The translations under genes and the position numbers were made by a program. This document shows positions 44,347 to 54,263 of a stretch of DNA of 64,000 nt, in pieces. How positions within the stretch are numbered: the first letter of the stretch is position 1; each line of letters starts with the position of its first letter. The notes beneath the pieces are model-generated. The model made no database searches and was not told the origin of the DNA. It was given only the letters and a program-made list of their open reading frames with translations. Source of the stretch: an uncultured Planctomycetaceae bacterium (GTDB lineage: Bacteria > Planctomycetota > Planctomycetia > Pirellulales > UBA1268); assembly GCA_903885565.1 (NCBI GenBank), contig CAISJI010000022.1:24525-88524 (forward strand), in the 5' to 3' direction.

Positions 44347-47300
44347 TTACCTCGCCCCGGCCGGGTTGCGTCCCCCCGCCTGACGCCTGCCCCCCTCGCC
44401 CCCTCGGCCATTCTCTCCCCGCGAGCCCTCGCTGGAGCGGGCCTTGCCGAGGCTGACGGCCGCCCGCACAGCCCCGAGGCCGAGGAGACCTTCCAATTCG
44501 GCATGGAGTTGGTGCGACCAGCCAACCGTGTGCCGATCGGCCTCCAGAAGCACACGGCGGCCGTCGGCTAAATCGAGCACCAACCGCAATGGAATAGGGC
44601 CGGCGTGCCGCCGGAGGATTTCAGCCAGCCGGTTGAGCGTGCCGATGTCGTGCAGCGGTTCGGTGAGCTTCACCGTGACCTGCCGGACCGGCTTGGTCCA
44701 CACCTCTGCAATCGGGACCAAGTCGTTGACGATCAGATTCGTCTCCTCGCTGCCGGCGCGGCGATCGACCGATCCCGACACCACCACGACCGCATCGGGC
44801 TGCAAAAATGCCCCCAGGCGGGCGTAGTCTTCCGGCCAGCAGATCGAGCGCACGATCCCATCCATATCTTCCAGATCAAACATGCCATAGCGGGTGTGCG
44901 TGGAACCGGGCCGCGCCTGCTTGACGTTGGAGAGCTTGAGGGCGGCCACGAGCCCGCCGATCACCACCTCGCTCTTGGCCTTCGCTCCCGCCAGATCGGC
45001 AGTGCCATGCGAACACAGCGCCGACATGATGCCGGCATATTCGGCCAGCGGATGGCTGTGGACGTAGTAGCCAAGCACCTCTTTCTCGTGAGACCGCATC
45101 TCCAGATCTGTCAGCGGTGGCACGTCGGGCAGCGAGGAGGTGGCCGCCGCCCTGGCGGCGGGGGATGGCGAGGCAGGGGCGGGCTCAAGGGCATCGAAGA
45201 GATTTTTCTGACCGCTCTTGCGATCTGCCAGGCGCGAGGCCCCGGCCGCGAGTGCCCGTTCGATGCCGGCGAGGATCGCTGCCCGGTGCCCACCGAGAGA
45301 ATCGAGGGCTCCCGCTTTGGCGAGGCTCTCGACGGCAGTCTTGTTGACCACCGACGGATCGAGACGTCCACAGAAGTTGTCGAGATCGCGGTAGGCCCCC
45401 CCCTTCTGCCGCTCAGCCAGAATCGCCTGGGACGCCGGCACTCCGCAGCCCTTAATCGCCGACATGCCAAACAGAATCCGCCCCTCGGCCACGGTGAAAT
45501 CGACCCCGGAAGCGTTGACATCAGGCGGCGCGACGTCAATCCCCATCCGCCGGCAGTCTTCGATGTGCTCGACCAGCGCGTCCTTCTTCTTGAAGTTGCG
45601 GCCGGTGATGTCGCCGGAGAGCAGCGCCGCCATAAACTCCACGGGGAAATGCGTCTTGAGGTAGGCAGTTTGCCAGGCCAGCAGGGCGTAGGCGGTGGAG
45701 TGGCTCTTGTTGAAGCCGTAGCCGGCGAATTTCTCGATTAGCCCGAAGAGTTCTTCCGCCTCTGATTTGGGCAGGCCCTTCGCCTTCGCCCCCTCGACAA
45801 ATTTCTCGCGAAAGGCGGCGATGGTCTCGATCTTCTTCTTGCTGATCGCCTTGATGCAGGTGTAGGCGCTGGAGAGCTCGATCCCTCCGAGGCGCTCCAG
45901 GATGCGCATCACCTGCTCCTGGTAAACCATCACCCCGTGCGTTTCCTCCAGCACATCCTTCATCACCGGATGCGGATATTCCGCCCGCTTGCGCCCATGC
46001 TTCACGGCGACGTAGTCGTCGACCATGCCACCCTCAAGCGGTCCGGGGCGATAGAGGGCGTTGACGGCCACGATGTCGAGGAAGTGATCGGGCTTCATCC
46101 GCTGCAGGAGATCGCGGATGCCGCCACTCTCGAGCTGAAAGATGCCCTTGGTTTCACCGCGGCACAGGAGCGCGAATGTCGGCTGGTCGGTGAGCGGAAA
46201 GAGCAGCGGGTCGGGGCAGACGCCGGTGGTGGCGGTGATGATTTCGACCGTCTTGCTCACCACGGTGAGAAACTTCAGCCCCAAAAAGTCCATCTTCATC
46301 AGCCCGGCGCGTTCCACGTCGCCCATGGCCCACTGCGTGATCACTTCCTCCTTGCCCGTCACCCGCTGCAGCGGCACATATTCCACCAGCGGCCGATCGG
46401 CGATCACCACCGCCGCCGCGTGCGTGCCCACATTGCGGGCCAGGCCCTCGATCCTTCCGGCCAGATCGACCAGCTCCCGAATCTCACCATCGGCTTCGCA
46501 GGCGGCGGCCAACTGGGTGCCCGGCGCCGACGCCTCCTCCAGCGAGATGCCGAGCTGATCAGGCACCAGCGCCACGATCTGATCGACCCGCTGGATCGGC
46601 ATGCCGAGGGCCCGGCCCACGTCACGAATGGCCGCCCGGGCGGCCAGCGTGCCGAACGTGCCGATCTGGGCCACGTTGGCGGCCCCGTAGCGGCGCTTCA
46701 CATATTCAATCACCTCGCCGCGGCGTTCCTTGCAGAAATCGATATCGATATCGGGCGCCTCCCGCCGGTTGATATCGAGAAACCGCTCGAAGAGCAGGTC
46801 GTATTCCAGCGGGCAGACGTGAGAGAGATAGAGGGCATAGGCCACCAGGGAACCAACACCCGAACCTCTGGCCGCCGCTGGAATTCCCACCTCACGGGCA
46901 TAGCGCACGAAATCCCAGACAATCAGGAAGTAACTGCAGAAGCCGAGCGTGTCGATGACACCCATTTCCCGATCGAGCCGATCCATCACCTGCGCATGGA
47001 GCGTGCCAGATTCCGGGTTGCCGGCAACAGGCGGATCGCTCCAGCGCTTCGGCATGCCGGCATACCGCTCGCGCAGCCCCTCCATGCAGAGTCGCCGCAG
47101 TTCTTCTGCGGCAGTGCGTCCTTCGGGCACATCGAATCCAGGGAAATGGCGTTTGCCCAGATCGATCTCGATGTTGACTGTGTTGGCGATCTCCTGGCTG
47201 CGGGCCACAGCGGCCTGGGTGATATCCCCCTGCACGTCGGCAAAGGCGGCGTGCATTTCAGCCGGACTCTTCAGATAGAACTCCGTGGAGTCCATCCGCA

Positions 47301-48030
47301 TCCGGGTGGTGTCGCTGCGAAACCTGCCGGTGTTGACGCACAGGAGAATGTCCTGGGCCTCGGCATCCTCGCGGTTGACGTAGTGGCAGTCGCAGGTGGC
47401 CACCGGCGGGATGCCCAGTTCCTGCGACACTTCCAGCGCCGCGAGCGTCACCTGCCGCTGCACCTCCAGGCCATTGTCCTGAATCTCGAGAAAATACCGG
47501 TCGCCAAACACCTTTCTGAACCATCCGGCCGTCTGCCGTGCCTTCTCCATCTCGTCCCGCTGCTCACTCCCCACGCCGATCAATGAGCGGCTGAACTCCC
47601 CCGACAGACAGCCCGACAGACAGATCAGGCCCTCGCTGTGGGCGGCCAGCAGCTCGCGGTCGATGCGCGGCTTGAAATAGAAACCCTCCAGAAAGGCTTT
47701 GGTGGCCAGTTGCAGGAGGTTGGCAAAGCCCTGCCGATTCTGCGCCAGCAGCGTGAGGTGGAAGCTGGAATCTTTCTGGCTGCCACCATCCTTCTGATGG
47801 CGGCTGCCGGGGGCGATGTAGGCCTCGTAGCCGATGATGGGGTTCAGCCCAGCCGCCTTGGCTTCGGTGTAGAACTCCAGCGCCCCGTGGAGATTGCCAT
47901 GGTCGGTGATGGCCAGGGAATTCATCCCCAGTTCGACCGTTCGCCCGATCAGTCGCTCGATCGAGCTTGAGCCATCGAGGAGGCTGTAGTGGCTGTGGCA
48001 ATGGAGATGGACAAACGACGGCGTGCTCAT
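44347..48030 (-). CDS. dnaE: DNA polymerase III alpha subunit
   Basis: 1227 residues, full length. The N-terminal PHP domain starts VHLHCHSHYSLLDG and has ITDHGNLHG. The polymerase catalytic Asp triad lies in PDIDIDF (427, 429, 431), followed by KERRGEVIEYVKRRYG. The fingers and helix-hairpin-helix region and an OB-fold near 1000-1090 (GLVAALKLSNVKQARPG) follow. It is the replicative polymerase. The C-terminal ~30 residues are an unusual Gly/Arg-rich tail (RGENGRGGEGGRRQAGG) beyond the normal end. Confidence 0.98.
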   Translation of the reverse strand: MSTPSFVHLHCHSHYSLLDGSSSIERLIGRTVELGMNSLAITDHGNLHGALEFYTEAKAAGLNPIIGYEAYIAPGSRHQKDGGSQKDSSFHLTLLAQNRQGFANLLQLATKAFLEGFYFKPRIDRELLAAHSEGLICLSGCLSGEFSRSLIGVGSEQRDEMEKARQTAGWFRKVFGDRYFLEIQDNGLEVQRQVTLAALEVSQELGIPPVATCDCHYVNREDAEAQDILLCVNTGRFRSDTTRMRMDSTEFYLKSPAEMHAAFADVQGDITQAAVARSQEIANTVNIEIDLGKRHFPGFDVPEGRTAAEELRRLCMEGLRERYAGMPKRWSDPPVAGNPESGTLHAQVMDRLDREMGVIDTLGFCSYFLIVWDFVRYAREVGIPAAARGSGVGSLVAYALYLSHVCPLEYDLLFERFLDINRREAPDIDIDFCKERRGEVIEYVKRRYGAANVAQIGTFGTLAARAAIRDVGRALGMPIQRVDQIVALVPDQLGISLEEASAPGTQLAAACEADGEIRELVDLAGRIEGLARNVGTHAAAVVIADRPLVEYVPLQRVTGKEEVITQWAMGDVERAGLMKMDFLGLKFLTVVSKTVEIITATTGVCPDPLLFPLTDQPTFALLCRGETKGIFQLESGGIRDLLQRMKPDHFLDIVAVNALYRPGPLEGGMVDDYVAVKHGRKRAEYPHPVMKDVLEETHGVMVYQEQVMRILERLGGIELSSAYTCIKAISKKKIETIAAFREKFVEGAKAKGLPKSEAEELFGLIEKFAGYGFNKSHSTAYALLAWQTAYLKTHFPVEFMAALLSGDITGRNFKKKDALVEHIEDCRRMGIDVAPPDVNASGVDFTVAEGRILFGMSAIKGCGVPASQAILAERQKGGAYRDLDNFCGRLDPSVVNKTAVESLAKAGALDSLGGHRAAILAGIERALAAGASRLADRKSGQKNLFDALEPAPASPSPAARAAATSSLPDVPPLTDLEMRSHEKEVLGYYVHSHPLAEYAGIMSALCSHGTADLAGAKAKSEVVIGGLVAALKLSNVKQARPGSTHTRYGMFDLEDMDGIVRSICWPEDYARLGAFLQPDAVVVVSGSVDRRAGSEETNLIVNDLVPIAEVWTKPVRQVTVKLTEPLHDIGTLNRLAEILRRHAGPIPLRLVLDLADGRRVLLEADRHTVGWSHQLHAELEGLLGLGAVRAAVSLGKARSSEGSRGENGRGGEGGRRQAGGRNPAGAR

Positions 48031-48107
48031 CCGTGTGCTCGCTCCGGGGGATAAGGCTGCATTGTACCGAAATGGGAACGAGCAACAGCCGCTCCCTCAT
48101 TCCGCCG

Positions 48108-48785
48108 TCAGCCGTGGGGTTCGCTGATCGTGCGCAGCAGTTCGGCCAGTCTGGCCTGCAGGTCGAGCACCGCCTGCCAGTGGGCGAAGTCGATCTCGAC
48201 CCGCTCGCTCCCCGGCCGCATCACCACCCCTTCGGTCGCCTCGCGAAGGACGGCCTGCACGTAGTCCAGGAGTTCTGAAAGCTCAGCCGACTGGGCAGGG
48301 CTGAGCCGTTCGGGCAGCGGCGGCGGGCTCCCCGGGAGCAGCGGCGGCCGAAAATCCCCCATGTCGGCCACGACATCCGAATGCTGGGCATCCAACCGCT
48401 GCAGGCGTTCGCGCATCTCGCGGGCCTTCGCCTCGTCGATTGGCTGCTTGGCGGCGATCTGGGCGATCCGCCGATCGATATCGCTATGCGATCCCACCAA
48501 CAGCAGCGACCGGCCGAGGAGGATCATGTCGCCGTCGCGCAGAATCCTCACCTGGATATCTTCGCCGTTGACCTTGGTGCCGTTGGTGCTCTCCAGATCG
48601 GTGAGCACGATTTTGTCGTGGTCGTGCTGGAGCTTGAGGTGGTAGCGGCTGATCCGCTCGTCATTGAGCTGGATCGAGTTGCCCTCCTCGCGGCCGATGG
48701 TGACAGGGGTGGGCAGGTGGTCGTACACCTTTCCCCGGTCGGCACCATGCAGGACTCGGAGAGTGATGTATGCCATCGGGGCCAT
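48108..48785 (-). CDS. FHA-domain protein
   Basis: 225 residues from the ATG at 48785; MAYITL at 48776 is a close alternative. Residues ~20-95 are a forkhead-associated domain with TIGREEGNSIQLNDERISRYHLKL and LESTNGTKVNG, keeping the Arg, Ser and Asn that bind phosphothreonine. The rest is helical with a Pro-rich linker (PPLLPGSPPPLPERL). FHA proteins read Ser/Thr kinase signalling, abundant in planctomycetes; no kinase lies nearby. It precedes dnaE on the same strand with a 77-bp gap. Confidence 0.9.
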   Translation of the reverse strand: MAPMAYITLRVLHGADRGKVYDHLPTPVTIGREEGNSIQLNDERISRYHLKLQHDHDKIVLTDLESTNGTKVNGEDIQVRILRDGDMILLGRSLLLVGSHSDIDRRIAQIAAKQPIDEAKAREMRERLQRLDAQHSDVVADMGDFRPPLLPGSPPPLPERLSPAQSAELSELLDYVQAVLREATEGVVMRPGSERVEIDFAHWQAVLDLQARLAELLRTISEPHG

Positions 48786-49050
48786 CCAGACCTGCGGATC
48801 AACCACCGGAGTAGGCGATTTCAGCCGCAGGAGCAATTCCTTAAGGATATACGCTGCAGCACCGGGGGCGGTCAAAGCCGGTGGGTGGAACGGCCTGTTT
48901 TTCCGATTCGGATCGGTTTGCCCCGGCAACTTGGCTGGAAGCGGGGAACCGCCGGGAGACAGAACGTGCGGGGGCAGGAGCGAGGGGCGGGGGCGCTGGG
49001 CGGCAGCGGCCCCTTGGTTTCCAAGGCTGTTTGCTACACTGACGTTCCAA

Positions 49051-49124
<74 letters not shown>

Positions 49125-49271
49125 ATCGATTGGGCGATGCAGCGGCGGAGCGCTGCCCGGGGGATCGCGAAGCCAGAAAGCCAGCCTGCAGGCTCGAGTT
49201 CTGCCGGGCGTGTTTATGAATGGCGACCCTCAACTGAGGATCCTCCTTCTGCACGGAGTGCGCCATCATGA

Positions 49272-49721
49272 CCGCTTCGCTCACGTGGGCATCTTTCGTC
49301 ACACTACCGGCGGTTTCGCGGTGTTATGCCAGGGTGGGACAACACCGCCCGCAGGGGTACGACAGCCAATATCTTTGTCAACGGCAGCCCGCAGGCGTAT
49401 GAAGTTTGGCTGCGGGGAATCGTCGATGCCACCAAACGGGATCTCCCTGCCGGTGAGCGGTTTCTCTTCGTCAATGCCTGGAATGAATGGGCCGAGGGGG
49501 CCCATCTGGAACCCGACTTGAAGTTTGGCCGAGCCTATCTGGAAGCGACCCGCCGGGCCCTCACGGGAACATCCGATTGGCAGACCATCGTGGACTATGC
49601 AAGCCGCCGCGGGGAACTGTCGGGGGCCGTGCTGACAGATTGGCTCCGCGATGTCGGGGCCGTGCTGAAGCGACAGGAGTTGTCGTGCCAGCACCTCCTC
49701 AGATCGCAGCAAAGCGGGTGA
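49272..49721 (+). pseudogene. C-terminal remnant of a WbsX-type glycan protein
   Basis: About 150 codons are open from 49272. RFRGVMPGWDNTARRG, then FVNGSPQAYEVWLRG and FLFVNAWNEWAEGAHLEPD are the strongly conserved C-terminal motifs of WbsX/GH99-related proteins found in polysaccharide clusters. The N-terminal ~200 residues are missing. The frame hits TGA at 49269 and unrelated sequence runs up to tRNA-Arg. An ATG at 49326 could start a 131-residue protein, but without the catalytic half. I take it as a truncated relic. Confidence 0.7.
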
Positions 49722-49873
49722 CCTGATGCCTCCCTGCCTGCTGCCAGCGTGGGAGGCGCAACCGCCTGCGAGCATGCTCGCCCCACGGAGCCTACGGCTC
49801 TCCGCCGACCCAATGCCTTCGATGAGCTATGCTTTCCGCGTGAGCAAACCATGGCACAGATGCAGGCGGCAAG

Positions 49874-51412
49874 ATGCGTGACACCGATCGGCAGCAACTG
49901 AAGAATCTGGTGGAGATGGCCCGCAACCTGCGGGCAGGAACGATCGACCGGCGCGGGTTCATCCGCTCGGCTGCCGGTGCCGGGTTTGGCTTTGCCTGCG
50001 CCAGGTATCTGGCCCGATCGTCGCCAGCCGGCAGACAGCTGGCCGCCGCGGAGCAGAGAGCGGAAGAAGCCCCTCTGGCTCCCAGCGGCCTGACCGATGA
50101 CCAGCGGCACTTCCTGCGGGATGTTGGCCGCAGCTTCAAAGGCACCCGGATCAGCGTGATCTCGGAGAACACGCCCCCCGGCGTGATCATCGGCCGAATG
50201 ATCCGCGAGGAATTTACGCCGCTGACCGGCATCGAAGTCGACTGGCAGCCGGTGCCACTCGATCAGGTGCTCGCCAAAACGGTTGAGGATACGCTCGCCG
50301 GAGCGGAGGGAACGAAGGGCACCACCGATATCTTTTACTGGGATCAGGCCTGGCTGGCCCGGTTCGCCGACGAGAGCGTGGGCGTGGCCGAACTGCTCGA
50401 CAAGCGGGAGCTGGCCTACCCAGGCTACGACTTCCCCGATTTTCTGCCCAATCTTGTCGATGCGACCGCCAGCTATGACGGGCGGATCGTCGGGGTGCCG
50501 TTCGATATCCCGATCTTCATCATGATGTATCGCAAGGACATCCTCGATACCCTCAGGCTGGCAGTGCCGCGGACAATGGCTGAATATCTGCAGGTGGTGC
50601 GGGCGATCGACGAGGCCCGGCGGGGCACGGGCGTGCGTGGCACCGTTGGCCAGTGGAAGACCGGCCACTTCTCCCTGCAGTGCGATGCCTCGGCCTGGAT
50701 GTGGGCACATGGCGGACATCATTTTAACAGCGATAATTCTCCCGATTACATCACCGAGGGAAATGCCCGGGGGCTACGCTACATGCTGGATCTGGGGAAG
50801 TGCATGAGCCCGGATGTCTGCGGGTGGGATTGGAACGGCCAAGCGGAGGCATTCACGCAGGGCCAGGCCGGGATCGTCATTTCCTGGAGCGAGTTCTTTC
50901 CGGCCTGCGACGACGCCCGCCACAGCAAGGTGGTTGGTCTTGTGGAGCCGGCCGATTGCCCGCAGGAGGAGGGTCGGCTGACTCGGGCCGAGTGCGGATT
51001 CCACGAGACTCCCGGCATCAGCCGGCAGGGAGGTTCGTGTCTGGCGCTCAGTCGCCATGCCCCCCATGCCGATGCGGCCTGGATCTTCATGCAGTGGGCC
51101 ACCAGCGCCGATGTGACCGCCCGAGCGAATGCTGCCGGCGCCGACACTCCGGTGCGGAAGAGCAACTACACCGACCCACGGGTGCTCTCCAGGAGCGGCG
51201 TGGGACCGGGCACCACGCGGCACTTTGCGGTGACGCGTCGGGCGATCGAGGGACGCATGGGCACCTCCCCGCACCTGCCAGCCTGGGTCGCCCTGGCCAA
51301 CGAGGTCAATGCCACCGAACTGGGCCGGCTGACGACCGGACAGCAGGGGGTCGAGGAAACGCTGCGGGCAATGCAGGAGAAAACGGTGGCGTTTCTCGCC
51401 ACGGGCCGATAG
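49874..51412 (+). CDS. ABC-type extracellular solute-binding protein, Tat signal
   Basis: 512 residues. A twin-arginine-type signal (IDRRGFIRSAAGAGFGFA) begins near residue 24. The mature part reads as a family 1 solute-binding protein: ISVISENTPPGVIIGRMIREEF, DIFYWDQAWLARFAD, GRIVGVPFDIPIFIMMYRKDIL and QGQAGIVISWSEFF. These proteins bind sugars or other solutes for ABC import. No permease or ATPase gene lies next to it within the window, so it is an orphan here. A short stem-loop (GCGACC/GGTCGC, 51465-51489) follows the gene. Confidence 0.85.
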   Translation: MRDTDRQQLKNLVEMARNLRAGTIDRRGFIRSAAGAGFGFACARYLARSSPAGRQLAAAEQRAEEAPLAPSGLTDDQRHFLRDVGRSFKGTRISVISENTPPGVIIGRMIREEFTPLTGIEVDWQPVPLDQVLAKTVEDTLAGAEGTKGTTDIFYWDQAWLARFADESVGVAELLDKRELAYPGYDFPDFLPNLVDATASYDGRIVGVPFDIPIFIMMYRKDILDTLRLAVPRTMAEYLQVVRAIDEARRGTGVRGTVGQWKTGHFSLQCDASAWMWAHGGHHFNSDNSPDYITEGNARGLRYMLDLGKCMSPDVCGWDWNGQAEAFTQGQAGIVISWSEFFPACDDARHSKVVGLVEPADCPQEEGRLTRAECGFHETPGISRQGGSCLALSRHAPHADAAWIFMQWATSADVTARANAAGADTPVRKSNYTDPRVLSRSGVGPGTTRHFAVTRRAIEGRMGTSPHLPAWVALANEVNATELGRLTTGQQGVEETLRAMQEKTVAFLATGR

Positions 51413-51640
51413 CCTTCCGAGTTCCATGCCCTGCTCAACCTCAACTCCGCAAAAAACAACTCCGGCGACCACTCCTTATAGAAGGTCGCGATTGACTAAA
51501 AAACTGAATCCTTTCTGGTGATGCCAGGTTTCAAAACCGAACATCCCGGATGGATCAAGAACTGGGGAGAACGTTAGCCGGCCGACGCGTTCGCAGGCAC
51601 AAGGACCGGGCACGGAGGCAACGCGGGGCCGATCTGCTCT

Positions 51641-52195
51641 CTATTTCGCCACCGGCACCTGTTCCCGATGCTCCTCTGTTATCGGCACGATCTTCCCGAA
51701 CATGTGGCCGCCGACGGCATCGTGTTGCCAGGTGCCGGCGTAGAGCGAGCCATCGATGACAACGCGCGAGGAAAACGTGCCGAGGCCGGGGATCGTCACA
51801 TCGTCGAGCGTGATCACCGGTGTCTTTCCCGCCCACTTCACCTCCACCGGCACCGGCACTGTCAGATCGACCGTGCCGTAACGAATGCGTGCCGAAACGA
51901 TCCACAGATCGGCCGCGCCCACCTTCACCACCGACGAGATCGTGTATTCATCGCGGATCGGCTCCTTGTCGTCGGCGGAAAAAGTGAATCGGCCGGCGAG
52001 CTTGACGTTCGTCAGCGCCCTGGTGAAGGCCGCAAACCGGGCCTTCTCGTCATCGTCGGCGTCTGCCTGGGCTTCCCTGGCAGACGCCCCGGCCTCTTGG
52101 GCGAAAACCAGCGGAGAAGTGGCTGAGAACAGCCCACCCCCGCCCAAAATCATCAGGAGCGCAGTGCCGAGAATGCGGAGCAGGATAGAACGCAT
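51641..52195 (-). CDS. Hypothetical secreted protein
   Basis: 184 residues from the ATG at 52195, with GGAGG seven bases upstream. A signal peptide (ILLRILGTALLMILGGGGLFSATSPLVFA) is followed by a short acidic helix (DADDDEKARFAAF) and a beta-rich domain ending WQHDAVGGHMFGKIVP. Paralogues with this ending occur in planctomycetes, but no function is known to me. Not clearly part of an operon. Confidence 0.7.
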   Translation of the reverse strand: MRSILLRILGTALLMILGGGGLFSATSPLVFAQEAGASAREAQADADDDEKARFAAFTRALTNVKLAGRFTFSADDKEPIRDEYTISSVVKVGAADLWIVSARIRYGTVDLTVPVPVEVKWAGKTPVITLDDVTIPGLGTFSSRVVIDGSLYAGTWQHDAVGGHMFGKIVPITEEHREQVPVAK

Positions 52196-52338
52196 GGCGA
52201 GCCTCCGTGGCGATGTGGTTTCAATACGCACCATCGTAGCCATGGCGGCAGTGACACACCATTTCACGGCGCCTTGATTTCGAGCCGGAATTTATACCAC
52301 CGATCGTGCTGCTCAATCGGCGGGCCATGCTCCCAGCC

Positions 52339-52779
52339 TTACGCCAGTTGTTGCAGAAGTTCAATCAGGAATTCGGCACGCTCAACTCCACCCACCTCTT
52401 CCGCAAACGACTTGATGGCCAGCAGATCGTCGAGCATCAGCGGTTCATCTGCTGAAACCAACTGCTGCTGGAGCCTCGCCACCGGGAGTTTGGTCCTGAC
52501 TTCCGGTAGCCTCACGCCCATCTGCTCCAAAACGCTCGCCACATCAACGGCGGAAACGCTGATATCGCGCCTCTCCAGCAGTGCCACGATTTTTCCGAGC
52601 GTGGGAGACTCCCCTCGGCCGACGATTTCATCGGCCACATTCCTGATTTCCTGAGCCTTCAGCCGCGCCGGCCAATCCAAAGAACCGGTATCAATCTGCC
52701 TGTCTGCCTGCCTGACTTCCGCAGGCTTCTCCGGGGCGGCCGCTGGTGGATCGAGAAACAGTGCGTCAAATGAATTCAT
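52339..52779 (-). CDS. Hypothetical protein
   Basis: 146 residues, mostly helical, acidic, without signal peptide or membrane segment. The first ~35 residues are Pro/Ala-rich and probably disordered. No domain recognised. Codon use and length favour a real gene over its antisense frames, but the assignment is weak. Confidence 0.5.
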   Translation of the reverse strand: MNSFDALFLDPPAAAPEKPAEVRQADRQIDTGSLDWPARLKAQEIRNVADEIVGRGESPTLGKIVALLERRDISVSAVDVASVLEQMGVRLPEVRTKLPVARLQQQLVSADEPLMLDDLLAIKSFAEEVGGVERAEFLIELLQQLA

Positions 52780-52918
52780 GGGTAGGCTATGACATGCTCA
52801 GGAAAGGGAGATCTCTGGAACGGGGAACCGCGACGCGGTTCTCTCACTTGCGCAGCAGGCGAGTAAACTGATCCGTTCCATTACTATACCAGCAAAAATC
52901 GCCGTCGGTAATCAGCTG

Positions 52919-53344
52919 CTAGTATGCCTTCTTCTCTGCGGGCAGGCCGTCCCCTTCTGATGGGCGAGGCGTTGCGGCTGGCCCGTCCGGGGCCACGATC
53001 CCGCGGAAGGGGGTGAGACGGCCGGCATCGCCGCCTTGGACGTCAAAAAACTCAATGGCGCCATCCCGGCCGCCAGGGCCGGTCCCGAGAGCCACAGCCT
53101 CCACTCCATCGCTGTCGCGGACCTCGATCCTTCCGCCCCCACCCCCCACCACCCTGCCGATGTGCACAAGAATCGTGCCGTCATCCGCCTGCACGACAAT
53201 CTCCCGGCAGACCAGCCTCGTCGCATCGAGCCCCTCGATCCGGGCGGTGACAAACGTGTCGGGGGGAATTGCCGCCGAGCGCACCGCCAAGCCGAGCGCC
53301 AGGAACAGCAGCGGATAGACCGTCCAACGTTCGCGACTGTTCAT
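52919..53344 (-). CDS. Hypothetical protein with N-terminal membrane anchor
   Basis: 141 residues from the ATG at 53344; a GTG at 53359 adds five. One hydrophobic segment (VYPLLFLALGLAVRSAAI) precedes a beta-type domain with VVGGGGGRIEVRDSDGVEAVALGTGPGGRDGAIEF split over two strands and a Gly turn. This alternating pattern is typical of small planctomycete exported proteins with repeated beta-strands. Function unknown. It lies 33 bp downstream of the thioredoxin-like gene, on the same strand. Confidence 0.6.
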   Translation of the reverse strand: MNSRERWTVYPLLFLALGLAVRSAAIPPDTFVTARIEGLDATRLVCREIVVQADDGTILVHIGRVVGGGGGRIEVRDSDGVEAVALGTGPGGRDGAIEFFDVQGGDAGRLTPFRGIVAPDGPAATPRPSEGDGLPAEKKAY

Positions 53345-53377
53345 CGGGAATTCACTCACCAGGGGTGCGAATAAATA

Positions 53378-54007
53378 TCAATCGCCGTGCAGTTGCCGCA
53401 GGCGGCCGGAGAGCCTGAGAATCAGTTGCACGCGTTCGAATTGATCGAGCCAATCCTGAGTCACGGCGGCGATCTGCTCTCCTGGCGGAGGGACGATTCC
53501 GGTGGAGCAGCTCGTGCCGATCTGGGCGGCTGCCGCTGAACGGTAGGCAGCGAGCGTTCGATCGCCATAGAAGAGCACTGGCGTGAAGTCTTCGCTGAAA
53601 AAAGCCGCCACCGGCACACGCTGCCCTCCGCAGACCTTCAGATGGGCGGCGATGTCGGGACGGGCATCGCGATCGAGAAACCGCAGATCAATGGCAGCCG
53701 AGGCGGCGGCAAAATGGGCGAAGATCGGACATTGATTGACACAATCGCCGCACCACGCCCCCGCCAGCACCAGCACCGGCATGCGCCGCACAAACCCCGC
53801 CAGTAATTTTCCCTGCTCTGAAGTGAGCGTCACACGGGCATGGAAGGCATCCCATCGGGCCCGCTGATCAGCCGTGCCATGGCGGGCCAGAAACTCCTGG
53901 TAGGGCAGCGCCGCTGCGAACGCGGCCTGCCACGCTTCGGAAGAAGCAGGAGTTCCGGCTCCCGCCAGCGGTGTTCCGACCGACATCAGTTCTGAGTGCG
54001 TGCCCAT
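53378..54007 (-). CDS. Thioredoxin-fold protein with CxxC
   Basis: 209 residues from the ATG at 54007, with GAGG seven bases upstream; the longer frame to 54148 lacks similarity. A helical first half (ADQRARWDAFHARVTLT) is followed by PVLVLAGAWCGDCVNQCP, a WCxxC-type thioredoxin site, then IDLRFLDRD and VPVAAFFSEDFTPV with the cis-Pro of the fold. Proteins of this kind are cytoplasmic thiol-disulfide enzymes; the partner is unknown. Confidence 0.8.
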   Translation of the reverse strand: MGTHSELMSVGTPLAGAGTPASSEAWQAAFAAALPYQEFLARHGTADQRARWDAFHARVTLTSEQGKLLAGFVRRMPVLVLAGAWCGDCVNQCPIFAHFAAASAAIDLRFLDRDARPDIAAHLKVCGGQRVPVAAFFSEDFTPVLFYGDRTLAAYRSAAAAQIGTSCSTGIVPPPGEQIAAVTQDWLDQFERVQLILRLSGRLRQLHGD

Positions 54008-54230
54008 CTGAAGCCTCAAGATGTTTGAGCCGCCGGCAGAATGCCGCGGCCACCGTTCGCCCACCTGCATTCCTCGACAGGAACGGCAGAAAGAGAGCCC
54101 CCGAGCATAGCGTTTCGCCCAGATCACGCCGATCATCCAGTTCGCCATGCGCTCTTTTCGGCCTGAAATACGCGTTTATTGCCCCCCAAACCAGGAGCGA
54201 TGCCGACCCAAAAAGAACTTTTGAGAGGCC

Positions 54231-54259
54231 TTGACCCCGCCAGGACCGTTCCCTAATTT
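54231..54259 (+). promoter_or_regulatory. Candidate promoter of the structured RNA
   Basis: TTGACC (54231-54236), 17-bp spacer, TAATTT (54254-54259). It would start transcription at about 54265, just ahead of the three-hairpin region and with no open reading frame in between. A fair -35 and a weak -10. Confidence 0.4.
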
Positions 54260-54263
54260 CCCC

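Noticed and set aside
45937..47586. 549-codon plus-strand open frame
   Set aside because: It is antisense to dnaE, which has complete catalytic motifs; the composition is His/Arg/Gly-rich and no domain is visible.
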